A DNA stretch of 64,000 nucleotides from RUG14121 sp964533935 (GCA_964533935.1 CAZHOG010000003.1:60761-124760), one strand, 5' to 3'; shown: positions 44,531 through 53,160, counted from the stretch's first letter. Notes: generated by a model not told the origin, from the sequence alone. A program made the numbers and translations.

Positions 44531-44568
44531 GAAAAAATAGCTTTATTGGAATTGCACATTTAAAGCTA
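44531..44568 (-). terminator. Terminator after the MATE fusion gene, just before the 74-residue gene
   Basis: 8-bp stem TAGCTTTA/TAAAGCTA with a 15-nt loop followed by TTTTTTC on the minus strand. Because a TATAAT (about 44587-44592, minus strand) lies just upstream, it could also act as an attenuator for the small gene. Confidence 0.65.
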
Positions 44569-44583
44569 CCACTTATATAAGTA

Positions 44584-46584
44584 TTATAACATTTTTTGAT
44601 TATTAGTTAAATCAATTTCATTACTTAAAACAATTTTTTCGATAATATCAGCAGATTTTTCAACACCACAAGTAGAAACATTAATAGCTATATCATAATT
44701 ATTTAAATCATTCCATTTTCTATTAGTATAGTATTCATAATGTTTAGATCTTTCACGGTTAATTTTATTTATGATTTTTAAAGATTTATCTTTATCAAGT
44801 CCATAATATTTTGTTGCTCTTTTAATTTTATCTTCATCATTTGAATATATAAATACCTTTAAAGTATCTTTATTATTCTTTAAAACATAATCAGCACATC
44901 TACCAACAATTACACATGATTCTTTTGAAATCTTTTTAATAACTTTTGATTCTGCAATAAATATTTTATCATTATTTTCAGAATAAATATTAGACTTTTT
45001 CTCATCAGTGTTATTGATATAGTCAATAGATAGTCCACTTTCCTTAGCAGCCATATTAATTATTTCTTTATCATAAAATTTTATTCCTAATTTATTAGCA
45101 ACCATTTGGCCGACATATCTTCCACCAGATCCATATTCACGAGCAATTGTAATAACAACTTTTTTAGTTAATTTATCATGTAATATAATTATTTCATCTT
45201 CATTAAATATATTATTTTTATTTTCTAATCTAGTTATTTTTTTATACTCTGACATAAATATAAATATTACTAGAACAAAACATATTGAATCTGCAATTGG
45301 TCCAGCATATAAAGCACCATATAGTCCTTTAAAATGAGTAAGTATTAATGCAATTGGAATAAATAGAATTATTTGTCTAGTAAATGAAACCAAAGTTGCC
45401 TTTTTAAAATTACCTAATGATTGAACTGTAATACTAGTACACATTTCAAAGACATTTATAGCACATACAATCATAAATATTCTGCAAAAATCAATTGCAA
45501 ATTCCATAAATAAATCATATGTTGGATCTGTTTGAGATATAAATATAGAAATTATTTGTTTTGGAAAAAGAACTATTGTTAAATTATATATTAATCCAAA
45601 AACAAATGCTATTAAGAATACTTTTCTTAAAGTTTCTTTAACTCTTTTATAATTACCTGCTCCATAATTAAATCCAATTATAGGTTGAGAACCTATAGAA
45701 ATTCCTAATATGCAAGAAATAAATATACTATTTACTTTAGATACAATTCCATAAACAGAAAGTGGAATATCTGCGCCAAATTTTGTATTTACACCAGCTT
45801 TTGTCATAATATTATTCATAACAACAAATAGAGCTAGAACAGTCATTTGAGTAATAAAACTTGATAATCCTAAGCTTAAAGTTTTAAATACTTCTTTACT
45901 TAATATAAAGTCTTTCTTTTCTAATTTAATCGTCTTTAATTTAAATAAATAAGCTACAGCAATTATAAATGAAACAAATTGCCCAATAATTGTAGCTACA
46001 GCTCCACCGGCCACTCCTAAATCAAATCCTAAAATAAAGATAGGATCTAAAATTAAATTTATTATTGCTCCAACTACTAAACAAATCATAGAATATTTTG
46101 GAGAACCATCAGCTCTTATAATAGACGATAAACCACTATACATAATCATAAATGGTGCACCTATTAAAATAATTCTTCCATAAGTTATTGCAGAAGGATA
46201 AACGTTTTTAGTACAACCAAATGCATTTACTAAAGTTGGTAAAAATATTTCACCTAAAACAGCTATTAGTATAGAAATAATAATTAATAATACTATTGAA
46301 TTTCCAATACTTTTTTTAGCATCTTCTAAATCATTTTCTCCAAGTCTTAAGCTTAAATTAGCTGCTGCACCATTTCCAATTAATCCAGCAAAAGCATTGC
46401 ACATTATAATTAAAGGAAATATAACATTAGTAGCTGCATTACCAATTGTTCCTACACCTTTTCCTATAAATATTTGATCAACAATATTATAAACCGAATT
46501 TATCAACATACTTATAATACATGGTATTGAAAATGCTATTAATAATTTATTGATTTTTTCTTTGCCTAAATCTAATTCTTTCAT
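44584..46584 (-). CDS. MATE family efflux transporter fused to a cytidylate-kinase-like domain
   Basis: 666 residues from the ATG at 46584, behind AGAGGT; longer frames run into the structured leader. Residues ~1-445 are a 12-helix MATE transporter (MepA branch: NSVYNIVDQIFIGKGVGTIG, IIGFNYGAGNYKRVK). The remaining ~220 residues are a cytosolic cytidylate-kinase-like domain: VVITIAREYGSGGRYVGQMVANKLG (nucleotide loop), KFYDKEII, IIVGRCADYVLK, then INRERSKHYEYYTNRKWND. MATE pumps export cations, drugs or small amines using Na+ or H+. What the kinase domain does for transport is unknown. A hairpin leader precedes it. Confidence 0.88.
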   Translation of the reverse strand: MKELDLGKEKINKLLIAFSIPCIISMLINSVYNIVDQIFIGKGVGTIGNAATNVIFPLIIMCNAFAGLIGNGAAANLSLRLGENDLEDAKKSIGNSIVLLIIISILIAVLGEIFLPTLVNAFGCTKNVYPSAITYGRIILIGAPFMIMYSGLSSIIRADGSPKYSMICLVVGAIINLILDPIFILGFDLGVAGGAVATIIGQFVSFIIAVAYLFKLKTIKLEKKDFILSKEVFKTLSLGLSSFITQMTVLALFVVMNNIMTKAGVNTKFGADIPLSVYGIVSKVNSIFISCILGISIGSQPIIGFNYGAGNYKRVKETLRKVFLIAFVFGLIYNLTIVLFPKQIISIFISQTDPTYDLFMEFAIDFCRIFMIVCAINVFEMCTSITVQSLGNFKKATLVSFTRQIILFIPIALILTHFKGLYGALYAGPIADSICFVLVIFIFMSEYKKITRLENKNNIFNEDEIIILHDKLTKKVVITIAREYGSGGRYVGQMVANKLGIKFYDKEIINMAAKESGLSIDYINNTDEKKSNIYSENNDKIFIAESKVIKKISKESCVIVGRCADYVLKNNKDTLKVFIYSNDEDKIKRATKYYGLDKDKSLKIINKINRERSKHYEYYTNRKWNDLNNYDIAINVSTCGVEKSADIIEKIVLSNEIDLTNNQKML

Positions 46585-46598
46585 ATAAACCTCTTTTC

Positions 46599-46662
46599 TA
46601 TTTTTATGCATAAAAATAACGTAATTCCTGTCTGGTCTTACGTTATAAACTGCACAACACGC
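46599..46662 (-). ncRNA. Structured leader of the MATE gene: candidate guanidine-IV (mepA) riboswitch or attenuator
   Basis: The leader begins about 46662. It has a 9-bp stem ATAACGTAA/TTACGTTAT (46638-46646 with 46616-46624), a 13-nt loop GACCAGACAGGAA, and then TTTTT, the form of an intrinsic terminator before the gene it precedes. A perfect palindrome TATTTTTATGCATAAAAATA (46599-46618) overlaps the T-run and could form the alternative structure. Guanidine-IV riboswitches are known upstream of mepA-type MATE genes in Firmicutes and control termination, so that class is the best guess. I could not check the consensus. Confidence 0.5.
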
Positions 46663-46667
46663 TATAC

Positions 46668-46696
46668 ATAATATCACAAAAATAAAATTTATGTAA
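46668..46696 (-). promoter_or_regulatory. Promoter of the MATE leader
   Basis: TTACAT (46691-46696), 17-bp spacer, TATTAT (46668-46673) on the minus strand, directly after the phosphofructokinase stop. Confidence 0.55.
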
Positions 46697-46699
46697 GCA

Positions 46700-47923
46700 T
46701 TATTTTCTAATTAAATGTACAGGTACTCCATCTTTATAAATTGGAGTTAATTCTCCCATAATTAATGGTTTAGCATAATCAATAAATTCTTGTTTCATTT
46801 GATTATTTTCTTCATCTATCCATTCTGTAGGAATTTTTCTTTCAACATTAGCAATATCATGAATATCATAAGTTTTATAACAAACTTTATAATCTTTTGC
46901 CTCATCTCTTATAATAGTAATCATTTCGCCAGTTTTATTATTAGAAGCTGCTTTTACTGCTTCTTTACCAACATTAATAGCTTCTTCAATATCAGTTAAT
47001 GATGCAATATGAGTTGCTGCTCTTTGTAATGTTGAAAATTCAATTGCTCTAGTTTTCAAACCAGTTTCATTATGAATAATATCTGCTAATGTTTTAGCAC
47101 ATCCTGATAATTGTTTATGACCAAAAGCATCTACACTCTTTTCACTATCTCCTAATTCACACACAAATTTATTATCTTTTGTCATGATACCTTCTGATAC
47201 AGCAATAACTATAGATGATTTTTCTTTTGCTAATTTATTAATTCTTGCTTTAAATTCATCTAAATCAAATGGTATTTCAGGTAAATAAATAGCATCTACT
47301 CCTTCACACCAAGGTGTTTTTGCAAGACTTGCAGCTGCTGTTAACCATCCAGCATGTCTTCCCATAATTTCTACAATACATACAGTTGGTTTTTCAACAC
47401 CAAATGATGCATTATCACAAATAACTTCACTAATACTTGTTGCAATATATTTTGCAGCAGAACCATATCCAGGACAATGATCAGTTATAGGTAAATCATT
47501 ATCTATTGTTTTAGGTATACCAATAAATCTTTGGCTTTTATTATTTTCTTTGGCATAATCAGATAACATTTTTATTGTATCCATTGAATCATTGCCACCA
47601 ATATAAAAGAAATATTCAACATCTAATTCTTCTAATTTATTAAAAATCTTTTCATATACTTCAGGATCTTTTTCTATTGAAGGTAATTTATATCTACAAG
47701 ATCCTAAATAAGCTGATGGCGTTCTTTTTAACAATTCAACTTTGTCTTCATCTAATACATCTTTTAAGTCAATATATTCTCCTTTTAAGAATCCTTCAAT
47801 TCCATGGACCATACCATATATATGATCACTATTAATTTCTAATCCTCCTAAATAAACCCCAACTACACTGGAATTTATTACTGCTGTTGGTCCTCCAGAT
47901 TGACCTACTATTATATTTTTCAT
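46700..47923 (-). CDS. pfp: 6-phosphofructokinase, probably pyrophosphate-dependent
   Basis: 407 residues, longer than the ATP enzyme of Bacillus (about 320). It starts GQSGGPTAVINSSVVG. The phosphate-donor site reads FYIGGNDSMDTI and the catalytic loop PKTIDNDLPITDH. Lys in PKTIDND, instead of Gly in the ATP-type PGTIDND, and Asp after GGN are features of PPi-using enzymes, so donor choice is probably PPi. MGRHAGWLTA and the late LQRAATH complete the family pattern. It catalyses the committed step of glycolysis. The ATG follows AGGAAGTGA. Confidence 0.85.
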   Translation of the reverse strand: MKNIIVGQSGGPTAVINSSVVGVYLGGLEINSDHIYGMVHGIEGFLKGEYIDLKDVLDEDKVELLKRTPSAYLGSCRYKLPSIEKDPEVYEKIFNKLEELDVEYFFYIGGNDSMDTIKMLSDYAKENNKSQRFIGIPKTIDNDLPITDHCPGYGSAAKYIATSISEVICDNASFGVEKPTVCIVEIMGRHAGWLTAAASLAKTPWCEGVDAIYLPEIPFDLDEFKARINKLAKEKSSIVIAVSEGIMTKDNKFVCELGDSEKSVDAFGHKQLSGCAKTLADIIHNETGLKTRAIEFSTLQRAATHIASLTDIEEAINVGKEAVKAASNNKTGEMITIIRDEAKDYKVCYKTYDIHDIANVERKIPTEWIDEENNQMKQEFIDYAKPLIMGELTPIYKDGVPVHLIRK

Positions 47924-47960
47924 TTATTATCACTTCCTATTTTAATTATAACATCTAACA

Positions 47961-47993
47961 ATAAAAAAAGAATAAATATCTTTATTTATTCTT
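47961..47993 (-). terminator. Terminator of the perR-rubrerythrin operon
   Basis: Stem AAGAATAAATA/TATTTATTCTT with a short loop and T-run on the minus strand. Confidence 0.85.
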
Positions 47994-48531
47994 AATAATT
48001 TAATGCTTTTTTTTCAAAATAACTTTGTGGATGATTACATACTGGGCAGACATTTGGTGCTTTTTTACCTACTACAATATGTCCACAATTTCTACAAATC
48101 CATATGCAATCTTCTTCACTTGAAAATACTACTGAATCTTCGACATTATTTAATAATTTTCTATATCTTTCTTCATGAGATTTTTCTATTGCACCAACCA
48201 TTTTAAATTTAGCAGCAATTTCTGTAAATCCTTCTTCTAAAGCTTCTTCAGCCATTCTATCATACATATCTGTCCATTCAAAATTTTCTCCATTAGCAGC
48301 AGCTTCTAGATTAGAGGCAGTATCTTTTATTTCTCCACCTTCTAAATATTTGAACCACATTTTAGCATGTTCTTTTTCATTATTAGCAGTTTCTTCAAAA
48401 ATAGAAGCTATTTGTTCATATCCATCTTTTTTTGCTTTAGATGCAAAATAAGTATATTTATTTCTTGCTTGACTTTCGCCAGCAAAAGCTTCCATTAAAT
48501 TTTTTTCTGTTTTTGATCCTTTTAATTCCAT
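47992..48531 (-). CDS. rbr: Rubrerythrin
   Basis: 179 residues from the ATG at 48531, two bases after the perR stop. It is a non-haem iron peroxidase that reduces hydrogen peroxide in anaerobes. The diiron ligands lie in FAGESQARNKY, EETANNEKEHAKMWF and GAIEKSHEERY. The C-terminal rubredoxin domain holds CRNCG and CPVCNHPQSYFE. The complete two-domain form suggests an anaerobic lifestyle with peroxide defence. It is the second gene of an operon with its likely repressor. Confidence 0.96.
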   Translation of the reverse strand: MELKGSKTEKNLMEAFAGESQARNKYTYFASKAKKDGYEQIASIFEETANNEKEHAKMWFKYLEGGEIKDTASNLEAAANGENFEWTDMYDRMAEEALEEGFTEIAAKFKMVGAIEKSHEERYRKLLNNVEDSVVFSSEEDCIWICRNCGHIVVGKKAPNVCPVCNHPQSYFEKKALNY

Positions 48532-48533
48532 AA

Positions 48534-48911
48534 TTAATTTTTCCTTCCTTCTTTGCAATCATTACATATTCCATTAAAAACTAAATCATAATTTTTAATT
48601 TCATAGTTTTTTAATTCCTCTAAATTTTTAGATATTTTATAATCAAAAATATCAACTATCTTATTACATTTATTACATATAAAGTGAGAATGATCAGTAT
48701 CAATTCTATCATATCTATCAATATTATCAGGAGTTTTAATTCTCTTGATTTTATTATTATCTGATAAATCATTTAAAATACGATATATTGTACTTAAACT
48801 AATATTATTTATAGTTTTTCTAGCTTCCTCATAAATATCTTGAGCACTCATATGATTATAAGTATTATATATAATTTCATATATAAGTTGCTTTTGTTTA
48901 GTATTTCTCAT
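48534..48911 (-). CDS. perR: Fur-family peroxide repressor, PerR-like
   Basis: 125 residues. A winged helix (MSAQDIYEEARKTINNISLSTIYRILNDLSDNN) is followed by the metal-sensing part DRIDTDHSHFICNKCNKI and a second CNDC pair; the two CxxC pairs make the structural zinc site of Fur proteins. PerR is favoured over Fur or Zur because the gene is cotranscribed with rubrerythrin and has a PerR-like operator in front. His and Asp at the regulatory iron site are present in the right area (DTDHSH), but I cannot prove the metal. Confidence 0.85.
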   Translation of the reverse strand: MRNTKQKQLIYEIIYNTYNHMSAQDIYEEARKTINNISLSTIYRILNDLSDNNKIKRIKTPDNIDRYDRIDTDHSHFICNKCNKIVDIFDYKISKNLEELKNYEIKNYDLVFNGICNDCKEGRKN

Positions 48912-48921
48912 ATCATTCTCC

Positions 48922-48944
48922 TTAATAGTAATGATTACTATTAA
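48922..48944 (-). promoter_or_regulatory. PerR/Fur-type operator in front of perR
   Basis: A perfect 23-bp palindrome TTAATAGTAAT-n-ATTACTATTAA with a single central base. The core TAGTAAT-n-ATTACTA is a 7-1-7 box like the Bacillus PerR box (TTATAATnATTATAA). It ends 11 bp before the perR ATG and overlaps the ribosome binding site, implying autorepression of the operon. Confidence 0.75.
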
Positions 48945-48953
48945 AGTATAACA

Positions 48954-50477
48954 CTATTTATTTTGTTTTTCAATAGTTTTAGTTATACCTTTACCAATAT
49001 TTGGATGATAATGTGAATTAACAAAATCAAAACTAAATAAAGATACTAAAATAATTATAATTATCAATTTATTTTTTTTATTAATTTTATTATATAAATT
49101 ATCTAAGATTGGAACTATAAAATAAGTTATTGCATAGCCTCCAATACCAAACACTAATAATCCTTCTAAACAAATTCTTCCATTAATATTTAAAAAATAT
49201 CCTTTATAATCCCACCATCTTAATCCTTTAAAAAACTCTAAATACCATGATGTAAAATATTCAACTATCCCACTAATTAATACAGAGCCAAAAAATAATT
49301 TATAAGGACTTTTTTTATATTTTTCTAGCAAACCTAATATAAGTACTCCACCTGTTCCATAAATTGGTAACCATGGTCCAAATAAAGTTCCTCTATTAGC
49401 AAAATTACCCGTATTAACAAAATGAAGTAATACTTCCCAAATATATCCTATAAAAGAAAAAGTAAAGAAAAACAATATTAAATTATCTAATTTATAATTT
49501 TTATTATAATCAAAATCCATCCATTTTCTTCTTTTAGAAGTTTTTATAAAATATTTCTCTGGTAAGTATATTTCTCCAGATTCATCTAATAATTTATCTT
49601 TAAAATAATTATTATAACTAGAATCATATGAAATTAAATCATTTCTATATTTCATATATATTTCAGCTATTAAACTATCTTTATATGGATAAAAATAAAA
49701 TATATTTGTTAATCCTAAAGTTAAACTTCCTAAAATGGTATATCCAATTAAAGATATATCTAACTTAAATAAATTAAACTTATTTCCATAGACCATTTCT
49801 TTAGATAATTTAAAACATTCTTTTGAAGAAATATCAGGATTTTCTGCTAATATATATGGAATCATTAAGTATTCATAATGTTTAATAAATCCTCCAATTA
49901 TTGTTAAATCCCACAATAAAGAATATATCTGTTTTTGAAGCATTATTAATGCAACTTTTCTAGTTCTTCTAATTCGATAAATAAAAAATATTTTGTCAAC
50001 AGGAGTATTCTTATATTTTCTACGCTCTAAGAAATACCTGTTTTTATTTACTAATAAAATATTTTGAACAAATATTAAAATAAATAAAATTAATATTATG
50101 TCAATAATAATAGTCCATCTATTATTTACGCTATCATGAAAAATATAATGATTTAATATATTTAAAACTCCAAAAGATAATGAACCAGTAGTTGAAGTTT
50201 GATTAAAAACTGTGGCTATAATTCCTCTTGTTGGTTTGAAATCTGTAATGCTTGTTACAAAGCTACCTATTTTAAATTTATTTAAAAAAGATTCAATTGT
50301 CTCCAAATTTGATGATGCGATATTTATTGTATTACTATTATCAACAATAATTGCTGTATTATATTTATATCCTAGATTAACAATTATTCCAATTAAAAAG
50401 CAAATTAAGACTGCATGCCAATAATGTTTTTTTAAATTCTTTTTAGAATTCTTTTTTAATTCAATAAAATTTTTCAT
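48954..50477 (-). CDS. DUF975 domain fused to a CmpB-type (putative ABC transporter type IV) membrane domain
   Basis: 507 residues, about ten helices. The N-terminal ~310 residues match DUF975 (MKNFIELKKNSKKNLKKHYWHAVLICFLIG; LMIPYILAENPDISSKECFKLSKEMVYGNKFNLFKLDISLIG). The C-terminal ~180 residues match the putative ABC-transporter type IV family (FIGYIWEVLLHFVNTGNFANRGTLFGPWLPIYG; GLRWWDYKGYFLNINGRICLEGLLVFG). Both are uncharacterised in function and usually separate, so this is a fusion. The ATG follows TAGGAG. Confidence 0.75.
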   Translation of the reverse strand: MKNFIELKKNSKKNLKKHYWHAVLICFLIGIIVNLGYKYNTAIIVDNSNTINIASSNLETIESFLNKFKIGSFVTSITDFKPTRGIIATVFNQTSTTGSLSFGVLNILNHYIFHDSVNNRWTIIIDIILILFILIFVQNILLVNKNRYFLERRKYKNTPVDKIFFIYRIRRTRKVALIMLQKQIYSLLWDLTIIGGFIKHYEYLMIPYILAENPDISSKECFKLSKEMVYGNKFNLFKLDISLIGYTILGSLTLGLTNIFYFYPYKDSLIAEIYMKYRNDLISYDSSYNNYFKDKLLDESGEIYLPEKYFIKTSKRRKWMDFDYNKNYKLDNLILFFFTFSFIGYIWEVLLHFVNTGNFANRGTLFGPWLPIYGTGGVLILGLLEKYKKSPYKLFFGSVLISGIVEYFTSWYLEFFKGLRWWDYKGYFLNINGRICLEGLLVFGIGGYAITYFIVPILDNLYNKINKKNKLIIIIILVSLFSFDFVNSHYHPNIGKGITKTIEKQNK

Positions 50478-50513
50478 AAATACTCCTAATACTCTAATAA
50501 GAATATTATAACA

Positions 50514-50542
50514 TAAAAAAAGTGTTTATTATTATAAACACT
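50514..50542 (-). terminator. Terminator of the second DD-carboxypeptidase gene
   Basis: Stem AAGTGTTTAT/ATAAACACTT with a 3-nt loop and T-run on the minus strand. Confidence 0.85.
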
Positions 50543-51684
50543 TATAGACCAGAAGTTATTATTTTTAGATTCTTTTTAAAATAATCAATATAATTTGCTT
50601 TTTCGATTTTTTCCATAACTGTTACATCTTTTTCCATAATTATTTTACCTTCATTATCAACTATTTCAGCAGTTCCAACTATATCACCTACATTAACTGG
50701 TGCAATTACTTTTTTTACTTTTAAATTCACAAAATATTCATTATCTTTTTCATTAATCTTTTTTAATTCTGAAATATCATCAGTTAAAATTAGTTCTACA
50801 TTATCTTTTTTACCTTTTTCAACCTTAACTTTGCCGAGTTTCTTATCTTTAGATAATATCATTGAAACTTTATATGTATTAAAACCATAGTTTAATAAAT
50901 TAGATGTATCTTGGCTTCTTAAATCACTGGTTTCAGCTCCCATAACTACGGAAAGCAATCTCATATTATTTCTCTTAGCTGTTGTTGTTACACAGTATTT
51001 AGCATTGGAAGTAAAACCAGTTTTTAAACCATCTACTCCATCATAAAATCTCACTAATTTATTTGTATTGACCATCCATGTAGAAGAACCATCATTTTTT
51101 TTCAAATAATCTTCATATATACTTGTAAACTCTAAAATCTTTTCATGTTTTAATAATTCTTTTGCTATCATAGCCATATCATAAGCAGTTGTATAATGTC
51201 CTTCTGCATCTAGACCATGAGGATTAATAAAGCTTGTGTCTTTTAAACCTAATTCACTAGCTTTTGCATTCATCATTTTAACAAATTCATCAACACTCCC
51301 ACCTATTTTTTCTGCCATTGCAACAACCGCATCATTTCCTGATGCAATAGCTATACCTTTTAATAAATCCTTAACTTTATATTTTTCTCCTGCTTGCAAA
51401 AAAACTTGTGATCCACCCATATTTGCTGCATTTTCACTTATAGTGATATCATCTTCAAATGATAAAGTATTGTTGTCAATTGCTTCCATTATTAAAAGCA
51501 TACTCATTACTTTAGTCATCGAAGCAGGTGCTAATTTTTCGTGAGAATTATTTTCATATATTATTTTACCAGTTGAAGTTTCTAATAATATTGCACTCTT
51601 AGAATTTGGTGCTAAATTATCCATAGCCTTTACATTAATATTAATAAAGAAAAAACATAGTATTAAAAATATTATTTTTTTCAT
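50542..51684 (-). CDS. D-alanyl-D-alanine carboxypeptidase (DacF/DacA-like, S11 family)
   Basis: 380 residues, secreted, signal peptide MKKIIFLILCFFFININVKA. The motifs are SMTK (APASMTKVMSML, near 55), SGN (AIASGNDAVVAMAEK, near 117) and KTG (DGLKTGFTSNAKY, near 222). The beta-rich C-terminal PBP5 domain (about 280-360) and final amphipathic helix (IDYFKKNLKIITSGL) attach it to the membrane. Compared with the dacB-like gene at 32744 it has the full PBP5 tail, so it is more likely the vegetative or DacF-type enzyme. The ATG follows AGAGGTGA. Confidence 0.92.
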   Translation of the reverse strand: MKKIIFLILCFFFININVKAMDNLAPNSKSAILLETSTGKIIYENNSHEKLAPASMTKVMSMLLIMEAIDNNTLSFEDDITISENAANMGGSQVFLQAGEKYKVKDLLKGIAIASGNDAVVAMAEKIGGSVDEFVKMMNAKASELGLKDTSFINPHGLDAEGHYTTAYDMAMIAKELLKHEKILEFTSIYEDYLKKNDGSSTWMVNTNKLVRFYDGVDGLKTGFTSNAKYCVTTTAKRNNMRLLSVVMGAETSDLRSQDTSNLLNYGFNTYKVSMILSKDKKLGKVKVEKGKKDNVELILTDDISELKKINEKDNEYFVNLKVKKVIAPVNVGDIVGTAEIVDNEGKIIMEKDVTVMEKIEKANYIDYFKKNLKIITSGL

Positions 51685-51713
51685 TTATTCACCTCTTTAT
51701 AAAGCGTATGATA

Positions 51714-51742
51714 ATAAAAAAAAATAATGAATAACATTATTT
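51714..51742 (-). terminator. Terminator of the 95-residue gene
   Basis: Stem AAATAATG/CATTATTT with a 5-nt loop and a long T-run on the minus strand. Confidence 0.7.
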
Positions 51743-52024
51743 AGTTCTTTTTAATACATGAGTATTATTAACTGAAAGTTTCTTTATTTTATTATTTATT
51801 TGTTGATAATTTATATCACTTAATGGAATATTTTGAAATTCACATGATCCTAAAACACTTAATATAGAATTATTTGGATTTTCTAAAATAATATGCATTA
51901 TTTTAATTTCATTTTCATTAAATGTATTTGTTATTTCTTCCTCTGTCAATGATGAAAAAACTTCTTTAAAATTAACAAAATCTTGATTAAAATTTATCAA
52001 ACAATCGAATACATCTTCTACCAT
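51737..52024 (-). CDS. Small hypothetical cytosolic protein
   Basis: 95 residues, acidic in the first half and basic at the end (KKLSVNNTHVLKRTK). TEEEITNTFNENEIKIMHIILENPNNSILSVLGSCEF looks helical, like a small winged-helix or regulator, but no family is recognised. Good binding site AAAGGAAGTGA. It is divergent from the VanY-type gene and upstream of the DD-carboxypeptidase, from which it is separated by a terminator. Confidence 0.6.
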   Translation of the reverse strand: MVEDVFDCLINFNQDFVNFKEVFSSLTEEEITNTFNENEIKIMHIILENPNNSILSVLGSCEFQNIPLSDINYQQINNKIKKLSVNNTHVLKRTK

Positions 52025-52149
52025 ATAATCACTTCCTTTTTTTGGCGTGCTTTAACATATTATCACTCAAGTATAATTATGTCAATATGAAATAATTTTG
52101 TATATTTATTCACATTATCTGATACAATATTGTTAAGGAAAGTGATTAT

Positions 52150-53133
52150 ATGAAGAATAAAAAATTATTATTTTTTGTAATAGGAGTATCTATAATTATT
52201 TATACACTTGCTTATACTTTATATTATTTTGAATATAAAACAAATAATGATGATAATTCAAATAATGTTGTAGATATAAAAGAAGATATTATATATCGTG
52301 AAATAGATGACTATGAAGATATTGTTGAAACCCTTCAGTATAAAAATTATTCTACTGAAGAAATAAATAATATATTAGGTCATCTGAGTGATACTAATAT
52401 TAAAACATTAATTAATATGGATTATTATGATTTAAAAGATTATTTAGAAATAACTAATTTCAATATTGCAAATATTGATAGATATATTAATTTTAAAACA
52501 TCAAATCCTGATATAGATTATAAAGATATTGTAACCAAAGTTAATTTGAATTTAGATAAAGAATTCTATTCAACTACTACAGTAGTAAAAGATTTAGATA
52601 ATATAAATATATTGGTTAATAAATATAATTCTTTACCAGAAGATTATGAACCAAAGGATTTAACTTCACTAAGTTATAATTCAAAATATAAATTAAGAAA
52701 AGAAGCTGCAGACGCTTTTGAAAAAATTACTGCTGCTGCTAAAACAGAAAATATTTCATTTTATCCATATAGTGCTTTTAGATCCTATGATAGCCAAAAA
52801 ATTATATATAATAGATATGTTAATAAAGATGGAGTTAATAAAGCAAATACATATTCAGCAAAACCAGGAAATTCAGAACATCAAACTGGTCTTGCCGTCG
52901 ACATAAGAAGTACTGGTTACAATGAATTAATAAATTCTCATTATAAATGGTTACAAAATAATTCATATAAATATGGATTCATTATAAGGTACACCAAAGA
53001 CAATGAATCAATTACAGGATATCAAGAAGAACCATGGCATTTGAGATATATTGGTATTAATAATGCAACTAAAATACATGAATTAAATATTACATATGAT
53101 GAATATTATGATTTATATATTAAGACATATTAA
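52150..53133 (+). CDS. VanY-type D-alanyl-D-alanine carboxypeptidase (M15B/LAS family)
   Basis: 327 residues. An N-terminal anchor helix (LLFFVIGVSIIIYTLAYTLYYF) and a helical spacer of about 130 residues precede the zinc peptidase domain (about 160-320). The metal site is SEHQTGLAVDI (SxHxxGxAxD, near 248) and the second half EEPWHLRYIG (EPWHxR, near 298). It removes D-Ala from peptidoglycan precursors or wall. No van regulatory genes are nearby, so it is a wall-maintenance enzyme rather than a resistance gene. The -10 region is TGATACAAT. Confidence 0.93.
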   Translation: MKNKKLLFFVIGVSIIIYTLAYTLYYFEYKTNNDDNSNNVVDIKEDIIYREIDDYEDIVETLQYKNYSTEEINNILGHLSDTNIKTLINMDYYDLKDYLEITNFNIANIDRYINFKTSNPDIDYKDIVTKVNLNLDKEFYSTTTVVKDLDNINILVNKYNSLPEDYEPKDLTSLSYNSKYKLRKEAADAFEKITAAAKTENISFYPYSAFRSYDSQKIIYNRYVNKDGVNKANTYSAKPGNSEHQTGLAVDIRSTGYNELINSHYKWLQNNSYKYGFIIRYTKDNESITGYQEEPWHLRYIGINNATKIHELNITYDEYYDLYIKTY

Positions 53134-53160
53134 AAGGTAGAGATTATTTCTCTACCTTTT
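53132..53160. terminator. Bidirectional terminator
   Basis: 12-bp stem AAAAGGTAGAGA/TCTCTACCTTTT with a 5-nt loop between convergent genes. Confidence 0.85.

Noticed and set aside
46585..46677. N-terminal extension of the MATE protein (31 extra residues)
   Set aside because: It lies over the hairpin leader, has no binding site, and the ATG at 46584 has AGAGGT at good distance.
52150..53133. VanY-type gene as part of a vancomycin-resistance cluster
   Set aside because: No vanS/R, vanH, vanA/B-type ligase or vanX lies nearby; such carboxypeptidases are common wall enzymes.
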